Shown: positions 59,344 to 64,000 of the stretch, one piece after another
Layout of the letters: every line of letters begins with the position of its first letter
Numbering within the stretch: position 1 is the stretch's first letter
DNA from: JAGOME01 sp039812375
Lineage (GTDB): Bacteria > Actinomycetota > Actinomycetes > Actinomycetales > Dermatophilaceae
Direction of reading: 5' to 3'
Assembly: GCA_039812375.1 (NCBI GenBank)
Contig: JBDIAO010000002.1
Span: forward strand, 24,479 to 88,478
Length of the DNA: 64,000 bases
Position numbers and translations under genes: made by a program
Notes under the pieces: generated by a model
The model's database searches: none
Seen by the model: the letters and a program-made list of their open reading frames with translations, nothing else
Told to the model about the DNA's origin: nothing

Positions 59344-61017
59344 TCAGTCGAGATAGTCGCGGAGGGCTTGGCTGCGTGAAGGGTGCCGCAGCTTGCTCAT
59401 CGTCTTGGACTCGATCTGCCGGATCCGTTCCCGGGTGACGCCATAGACCTTGCCGATCTCGTCGAGCGTCTTGGGCTGGCCGTCAGTGAGCCCGAAACGC
59501 ATGGACACCACCCCCGCCTCGCGCTCCGACAGGGTGTCCAGCACGGAGTGCAGTTGCTCCTGGAGCAGCGTGAAGCTCACCGCGTCCGCAGGCACTACTG
59601 CCTCGGAGTCCTCGATGAGGTCGCCGAACTCGGAGTCACCGTCCTCGCCGAGTGGAGTGTGCAGTGAGATCGGTTCCCGACCGTACTTCTGCACCTCGAC
59701 GACCTTCTCGGGCGTCATGTCGAGCTCGCGAGCCAGTTCCTCTGGAGTGGGCTCACGACCGAGGTCCTGGAGCATCTGGCGCTGGACCCTGGCCAGCTTG
59801 TTGATGACCTCCACCATGTGCACCGGGATGCGGATGGTGCGCGCTTGGTCGGCCATCGCCCTGGTGATCGCCTGCCGGATCCACCACGTGGCATACGTGG
59901 AGAACTTGTACCCCTTGGTGTAGTCGAACTTCTCCACCGCCCGGATGAGCCCGAGATTACCCTCCTGGATCAGGTCCAGGAAGAGCATGCCCCGTCCCGT
60001 GTAGCGCTTGGCCAGTGAGACGACGAGACGCAGGTTGGCTTCGAGGAGGTGGTTCTTGGCGTTCTTGCCGTCCTGGGAGATCCACCACAGTTCGCGCTTG
60101 AACTGCATGTCCATCTTCTCGCCACCGGCGAGTCGCTCCTCGGCAAACAGGCCGGCCTCGATCCGCTTGGCGAGCTCGACCTCCTGCTCGGCGTTGAGCA
60201 GGGCGACCTTGCCGATCTGCTTCAGGTAGTCCTTGACTGGGTCGGCGGTCGCGCCGGCGGTGACCACGAGCTGGGGTGGGGCGTCCTCCTCATCGTCATC
60301 CCGGATGACGAATGCTGCGCTGCCCGACCCGGCATCCTCCGTCGAGCTGGTCGCGATACTCCCCGAACTCTCGTGGTCGCCGTCCTCGGCCTCGTCCATG
60401 ACATCGCTGTCCAGGACAGCTCCCTCCACATGGTCGGCGCCATCGCGCTCAGCAGGTGCGCCGACGTCGGCGGGGGCATTGAGGTCGACGGGTTCCGCGG
60501 TTGCTTCGTGGTCGTCCGGGACCTCCACCGCCCCGACGGCAGGCTTCCTGGCCACCCTCGCGGCGGTGGACGTCGTTGCGCGAGCCGCCGGCCGCCGTGC
60601 CGTGGTCGCGGCCTTCGTTGTTGTCGCCTTCGTCGCGGCGGCCTTCGTTGTTGTCGCCTTCGTCGCGGCGGTCTTCGTTGTTGTCGCCTTCGTCGCGGCG
60701 GTCTTCGTTGTTGTCGCCTTCGCCGCAGCAGCCTTCGTCGTAGTCGCCTTTGTCGCAGTCGCCTTCGTTGCAGCGATCTTCTTCGCAGCGGTCTTCTTCG
60801 CGGCGTTGACCTTGACCTCGATGCCGCGCGCTACCAGAGCTTGGCGAACCACCGTGCCCCGCGCGGCACGCACCTTCGCCGCCTGGAGCGCGGCAGTGAC
60901 GTCCTCCCCGCTGACACTGCCGTTGAGTTCGCCTCGCGCCAGCAAACGCTGCATGGCCTCGTGACTGAACTCCGGAGGGAGGGGGATCTCTGCAGCGCGT
61001 GGGCTCACCGGGGGCAC
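59344..61017 (-). CDS. sigA: principal RNA polymerase sigma factor (SigA/HrdB type) with Lys/Ala/Thr repeat tail
   Basis: A 557-residue group 1 sigma-70 factor. Residues 1-60 hold a short region 1.1-like segment. About 70-150 is a low-complexity Ala/Lys/Thr tract with repeated Ala-Thr-Lys-Ala-Thr-Thr-Thr-Lys-Ala-Ala, and an acidic stretch follows to 240. Core regions follow: 1.2 with Asp-Pro-Val-Lys-Asp-Tyr-Leu-Lys-Gln-Ile-Gly near 250, 2.4 with Tyr-Ala-Thr-Trp-Trp-Ile-Arg-Gln-Ala near 380 and 4.2 with Val-Thr-Arg-Glu-Arg-Ile-Arg-Gln-Ile-Glu near 525. The GTG at 61017 has AAAGG 6 bases upstream; Met at 61164 overlaps the promoter and is rejected. Confidence 0.96.
   Translation of the reverse strand: MPPVSPRAAEIPLPPEFSHEAMQRLLARGELNGSVSGEDVTAALQAAKVRAARGTVVRQALVARGIEVKVNAAKKTAAKKIAATKATATKATTTKAAAAKATTTKTAATKATTTKTAATKATTTKAAATKATTTKAATTARRPAARATTSTAARVARKPAVGAVEVPDDHEATAEPVDLNAPADVGAPAERDGADHVEGAVLDSDVMDEAEDGDHESSGSIATSSTEDAGSGSAAFVIRDDDEEDAPPQLVVTAGATADPVKDYLKQIGKVALLNAEQEVELAKRIEAGLFAEERLAGGEKMDMQFKRELWWISQDGKNAKNHLLEANLRLVVSLAKRYTGRGMLFLDLIQEGNLGLIRAVEKFDYTKGYKFSTYATWWIRQAITRAMADQARTIRIPVHMVEVINKLARVQRQMLQDLGREPTPEELARELDMTPEKVVEVQKYGREPISLHTPLGEDGDSEFGDLIEDSEAVVPADAVSFTLLQEQLHSVLDTLSEREAGVVSMRFGLTDGQPKTLDEIGKVYGVTRERIRQIESKTMSKLRHPSRSQALRDYLD
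60611..60760. repeat. five 30-bp tandem repeats in sigA
   Basis: Units of the form G(C/T)CTTCGTTGTTGTCGCCTT plus ten bases start at 60611, 60641, 60671, 60701 and 60731. The first two are identical, the third differs by one base and the later ones drift. They encode decapeptides rich in Lys, Ala and Thr. Confidence 0.9.
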
Positions 61018-61162
61018 CGACGACCTTTCGTTTCCGCGGCCGCTCGGGTGAACGCGGACAGCGTCAACCCGGGCAGCGACAGGGACTGGATGTGGTCCGG
61101 AGGGGGAGTTCGACGGTGCCTGCGCGGCCTTCCCGACGCCCCCGCTTCGTGGACTACCCACC

Positions 61163-61168
61163 ATTATA
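61163..61168 (-). promoter_or_regulatory. consensus -10 box of the sigA promoter
   Basis: The minus strand reads GGATTATAATGG, with a perfect TATAAT at 61168-61163, in an otherwise very GC-rich tract. It would start a transcript near 61155 with a leader of about 140 bases before the sigA GTG. No -35 hexamer of good quality is seen 16-18 bp upstream. Confidence 0.65.
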
Positions 61169-61237
61169 ATCCGGCCTGCGCAGGAGCACCCATCGAAACA
61201 GGGGTAGCGGTCCTTGCGTGATCGCGACGTGCGTCGA

Positions 61238-61630
61238 TCAAGCCTTGACGGCGAGCACCGCGCAGGGTGCGTCGAGCAGGATGCGTTGTGCGTTCGAGCC
61301 CAGGATCAGCTTGCCCACCGGGGTACGCCGACGCAGCCCGATCACGATGAGGTCCGCGTCCGACTCGCTGGCAACGTCGATGAGGTCCTCCGCGGGGTCG
61401 TTGCCACGAACCAGTTGTCGCACCTCGACCTCAAGGCCCACTCCGCGCAATTCCGCCGCCTGGCGCTCGATCTCCTGCTCGGCGTCGACGTCCTCGAGCG
61501 CGAAGTCTCGTCCTCCACGATTGGAATTGATGATGACGAGGGCGGTCTTGCGCAGCTTGGTCTCCTCCACCGCACGATCGAAGGCAGCCCGGCCCTCCTT
61601 GGTGGGAATGTAACCGACAACGATCGTCAC
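61238..61630 (-). CDS. single-domain universal stress protein
   Basis: A 130-residue Usp domain. It begins Ile-Val-Val-Gly-Tyr-Ile-Pro and ends with the ATP-binding pattern Ile-Gly-Leu-Arg-Arg-Arg-Thr-Pro-Val-Gly-Lys-Leu-Ile-Leu-Gly-Ser near 98-113. The first Gly of the usual Gly-X2-Gly is replaced by an Arg-rich stretch, so nucleotide binding may be altered. It lies between sigA and metX in the same direction but probably with its own promoter. Confidence 0.88.
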   Translation of the reverse strand: MTIVVGYIPTKEGRAAFDRAVEETKLRKTALVIINSNRGGRDFALEDVDAEQEIERQAAELRGVGLEVEVRQLVRGNDPAEDLIDVASESDADLIVIGLRRRTPVGKLILGSNAQRILLDAPCAVLAVKA

Positions 61631-61735
61631 GAGAGTGTCCTCCTTGACCTCTGGCCGTGGCTCGGCCCGCCTGCCGAAACACTACTCAGATCGCTTGCCT
61701 CCAGGGCAGTCCCTCGCCGGATGCGGGAACAAAGA

Positions 61736-62890
61736 TCAGGGATGCTCCGTCGGCCACGTCGGAGAGGGTCCGTCGACCACGTCACGGATGAGCCTACCGA
61801 CCCTCTCGGTCTCGACGAGGAACCCGTCGTGTCCATGCAGCGAGTGGATCTGCGCCGACTTGGCACCGGGGACATGCTGGACGATCTCGGTCGACAGCCG
61901 CGGTGGGTAGCAGCGGTCGGAATCGACGTGGGCGACGAGCAGGTCGGCCGTTACCCGGCCCAGTGCCGAACCGACGCCGCCACGGCCCCTCCCGATGTCG
62001 TGGGAGTTCATCGCCTCGGTCAGGACGACGTAGCTTCCTGCGTCGAACCTCGCGGTGAGCTTGTCGGCGGCATGGTCGAGGTAGCTCTCCACGGCGAATC
62101 GACCGCCACCGCCACCGGGGTCCTCTCCCGTCTGGGAGAGGCGGCCGAAGCGCTCGTCCAACTCGTGCTCGCTGCGATAGGTCAGATGTGCGATCCGGCG
62201 TGCGATGCCGAGCCCGGTCAGCGGCGCGCGACCTGTCCCGTGATAGTGGCCACCCATCCAGTCCGGGTCCGCACGGATCGCCAGGAGTTGCGCCTGGCAC
62301 CAGGCGATCTGGTCGGCGCTTGCGTATGCCGAGGACGCCAGGACGAGAGCACGCTCCACTCGGTCGGGCTGCCCGACGGCCCACTCCAGGGTCCGCATCC
62401 CACCCATCGATCCACCGAGCACCGTATGCCACCGCCCCACACCGAGTGCGTCGGCAACCCGCGCTTCCACCTCGACCTGGTCGCGAATAGTCACCTGAGG
62501 AAAGTCGCCCCCCCAGGCCCGGCCATCCGGTCGCAGTGTGGCGGGACCCGTCGTTCCCTGGCACCCGCCGAGCACATTCGTCGCGACGACGAAGAAGCGG
62601 TCGGTGTCCAGTGGGCACCCCGGCCCGATCAGCCCGGGCCACCAGCCGGAGGTCGGATGACCCGGGCCGGACGGGCCGACTACGTGGCTGTCACCGGTGA
62701 GTGCGTGCTCGACGAGCACCGCGTTGTCGCGACGGGCCGAGAGGACACCCCAGGTCTCGAACGCAACGGTGACCTCTGCCAGGTGCCCACCAAACTCAAG
62801 GTCGACCGGGCCGGCGTCGAGGAACTGCTTGTCGCCATGTCGACCACCGGGGCGCTGGATGATCGGAGAAGGATCGGGAAGGGCCGACAT
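61736..62890 (-). CDS. metX: homoserine O-acetyltransferase (MetX)
   Basis: A 384-residue alpha/beta hydrolase-fold acyltransferase at the entry to methionine synthesis. The nucleophile Ser is in Leu-Gly-Gly-Ser-Met-Gly-Gly-Met near 162. The Asp lies in Ala-His-Val-Asp-Ser-Asp near 325 and the His in His-Gly-His-Asp-Gly-Phe near 355. The oxyanion-region His-Ala-Leu-Thr-Gly-Asp-Ser-His is near 63. Acetyl rather than succinyl donor is the family default but cannot be proved by eye. GAGGAG lies before the ATG and a SAM-IV riboswitch fills the leader. Confidence 0.95.
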   Translation of the reverse strand: MSALPDPSPIIQRPGGRHGDKQFLDAGPVDLEFGGHLAEVTVAFETWGVLSARRDNAVLVEHALTGDSHVVGPSGPGHPTSGWWPGLIGPGCPLDTDRFFVVATNVLGGCQGTTGPATLRPDGRAWGGDFPQVTIRDQVEVEARVADALGVGRWHTVLGGSMGGMRTLEWAVGQPDRVERALVLASSAYASADQIAWCQAQLLAIRADPDWMGGHYHGTGRAPLTGLGIARRIAHLTYRSEHELDERFGRLSQTGEDPGGGGGRFAVESYLDHAADKLTARFDAGSYVVLTEAMNSHDIGRGRGGVGSALGRVTADLLVAHVDSDRCYPPRLSTEIVQHVPGAKSAQIHSLHGHDGFLVETERVGRLIRDVVDGPSPTWPTEHP

Positions 62891-62904
62891 CGTGCAGACT
62901 CCTC

Positions 62905-63018
62905 AAGGCTCGCGTTTGCCGGACGTGACCGCCCGACCGGGTCATCACCCGGGGCACCCCACCGCGAGGAGGGTTGCCGGCCAGCAAGCCGGGGCTTGAG
63001 ACGCTGGCACTCATGACC
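62905..63018 (-). promoter_or_regulatory. SAM-IV riboswitch controlling metX
   Basis: Leftward, the leader begins GGTCATGAGTGCCAGCGT at 63018 and carries the conserved GCCGGCAACCCTCC tract near 62982-62969, then GGTGGGGTGCCCCGGGTGAT ending in GATGACC at 62940. GGTCAT and ATGACC pair as P1, and GCCAGC pairs with GCTGGC as P2. These segments match the SAM-IV aptamer of actinobacteria almost base for base. A downstream GGCAAACGCG stretch matches its 3' pseudoknot part. It ends about 25 bases before the metX ribosome site, so S-adenosylmethionine should switch metX off. Confidence 0.92.
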
Positions 63019-63044
63019 TGCGCGAATCATACGGGGGCACGTCA

Positions 63045-64000
63045 TCACGCGGTAGCACTGTCCGTCGCCCGCTCAGGAATCAGAGGTGGACGGACACCGT
63101 GCTCGACGAGCGCCGCGAGCAGCAGGGACATCCGGTGCTCGGGGTGCACCCCGAGAGCCCGGGTGCAGGCGTCCCCGGCGATGGCGCCATGACCGGCATA
63201 CCAGGCCACGGCGGCGGTGAGGGCGAGCACCTCGGCAGCAACCGCTGGGACTGCGTCCGGGGTGCCCCCACACAGCAGTCCCAGTCGGCTCAGCAGCACT
63301 TCGGACCCGGGCAGCACGGAGCGCGCCGGCAGGGACCGGCGAAGCAACACGCGGGTCGACGAAGGGAGACGCCCCAGGGAGAGAGATCCCGGCACAAGCC
63401 ACGCGATGACGCCATCACGCCAGTCATGGTCGAGCAGTGAGATGCCCATCGATGCGATAACAGCTGGTGACGGCGACCAGGACTCGCCCGCCGGCTGGGT
63501 CAGACCCTGCCAACCCACAACGCTGCGACGCACGGCGCCGGACGGCCGCAACTCCAGCGCCTCGTCGAGACACGATCGCACCTCCTGCGACCGCTCGGGC
63601 TGTTCCGCAAGGAGTCGTCGCACACTGTCGCGGTCGGGCAGTGGGGAACTGCCCTCGGCGATGAGAGCGACGACGGTGGGCACGTCCTCCGGTCTGGGCA
63701 CCGGCTCACCTGGTCCGTTGACCCGTCCGATCCACCACCGCCCATCGCAAACGGTGAGACGAGCCGTGACAGACACGTTCTCCTCCTCGGCGAGTCGCGC
63801 CACTACATCCAGTGGGTGGCGTGCTGCGCCGCGGACGGACTCATAACCCACGAGCAGGCAGCTAGCGGCGCTCGAGCGCAAGAACCCTGCGACAGGTTCG
63901 GTAGCCTGCCCGGTGACGACGTCGGACAGGTCGAGACGGCAGCAACCGTCGACCTGCCCCCCCTTGGTCAGTGCGACCACGACGAGGCTATCTCGAGGTG
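63045..64000 (-). CDS. DUF4192-family protein, 5' end beyond the window
   Basis: The frame is open to the right edge of the window and reads Pro-Arg-Asp-Ser-Leu-Val-Val-Val-Ala-Leu, the conserved N-terminal block of DUF4192 proteins (usually Pro-X-Asp-Ser-Leu-Val-Val-Val). The in-frame GTG at 63980 is therefore internal and the true start lies outside. About 318 codons are visible, rich in Leu, Ala, Arg and without membrane segments. The C-terminal Ala-Trp-Tyr-Ala-Gly-His-Gly-Ala and Cys-Thr-Arg-Ala-Leu region is also family-like. Function is unknown. It ends 27 bp before the metX riboswitch in the same direction. Confidence 0.8.
   Translation of the reverse strand, partial: PRDSLVVVALTKGGQVDGCCRLDLSDVVTGQATEPVAGFLRSSAASCLLVGYESVRGAARHPLDVVARLAEEENVSVTARLTVCDGRWWIGRVNGPGEPVPRPEDVPTVVALIAEGSSPLPDRDSVRRLLAEQPERSQEVRSCLDEALELRPSGAVRRSVVGWQGLTQPAGESWSPSPAVIASMGISLLDHDWRDGVIAWLVPGSLSLGRLPSSTRVLLRRSLPARSVLPGSEVLLSRLGLLCGGTPDAVPAVAAEVLALTAAVAWYAGHGAIAGDACTRALGVHPEHRMSLLLAALVEHGVRPPLIPERATDSATA

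Noticed and set aside
60233..60964. A Val/Ala-rich rightward frame over the sigA repeats that looks like a membrane protein
   Set aside because: It is the complement of the Lys/Ala/Thr repeat tract. Its hydrophobicity is produced by the repeats, and sigA is certain on the other strand.
1..64000. tRNA genes, insertion sequences, prophage or toxin-antitoxin modules
   Set aside because: Gaps between genes are short and none showed a tRNA cloverleaf, transposase motif or terminal repeats by eye; a dedicated tRNA search was not possible.

Overview
This 64 kb window is high-GC DNA from an actinobacterium. The mycothiol-dependent enzyme fragment at the left edge, the SAM-IV riboswitch, the SepF, DivIVA/Wag31 and FtsW-MurG gene order, the HrdB-like principal sigma factor and the CoaE-GrpB fusion all point to Actinomycetota. 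Frequent GTG starts, TAC-dominated Tyr usage and a strong excess of the heptamer GGCATAC/GTATGCC would fit Micrococcales, perhaps the Intrasporangiaceae/Dermatophilaceae; the family is an inference. The MurE DNPR motif suggests a diaminopimelate-type wall. I saw no tRNA or rRNA gene, insertion sequence, prophage or CRISPR array.

Layout. (1) 1-1110: end of a maleylpyruvate-isomerase-like gene and an MBL-fold hydrolase. (2) 1205-2908: an unusual fusion of a HAD phosphatase and a HerA-type ATPase. (3) 3210-16787: a leftward hydroxyproline/proline-derivative catabolic island. It holds a three-part D-hydroxyproline dehydrogenase, a DapA-like deaminase, a 4-hydroxyproline 2-epimerase, a complete five-gene branched-chain-type ABC importer, a second proline-racemase-family enzyme, a GntR regulator and both subunits of an aconitase X-type cis-3-hydroxyproline dehydratase. 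(4) 16906-28889: general genes: EamA exporter, TerC, uvrB, an oxidoreductase, arginase, coaE-grpB, mtnA, a two-domain universal stress protein and an S9 oligopeptidase. (5) 28892-54347: one long leftward run holding the dcw division/wall cluster (mraZ, rsmH, ftsL, ftsI, murE, murF, mraY, murD, ftsW, murG, murC, ftsQ, ftsZ), continuing into pgeF, yggS, sepF, yggT, divIVA, dksA-like, lspA, rluD and dnaE. Most junctions are 4-bp ATGA or GTGA overlaps. (6) 54570-59215: a divergent rightward operon moxR-DUF58-transglutaminase. (7) 59344-64000: principal sigma factor, a small universal stress protein, metX under a SAM-IV riboswitch, and a DUF4192 gene cut by the window end.

How the genes work together. 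In region 3 the importer brings in an imino acid. The epimerase makes the D form, the FAD/Fe-S dehydrogenase oxidises it, and the DapA-like enzyme deaminates the product toward alpha-ketoglutarate semialdehyde. The AcnX pair opens a parallel route for 3-hydroxyproline. The last semialdehyde dehydrogenase and a pyrroline-2-carboxylate reductase are not in the window. In regions 5-6, peptidoglycan precursor synthesis, septal synthesis and Z-ring factors are co-transcribed.

Regulatory structure worth a second look: MraZ-box-like repeats with a 10-bp period on both sides of the mraZ/moxR intergenic region; five GACAC/GTGTC elements and a separate 29-bp inverted repeat upstream of ftsZ; a 31-bp perfect palindrome between convergent genes; a twin direct repeat ahead of the DapA-like gene; and in-frame tandem duplications in the tails of at least five proteins (GntR, LivG, DivIVA, FtsQ, SigA).
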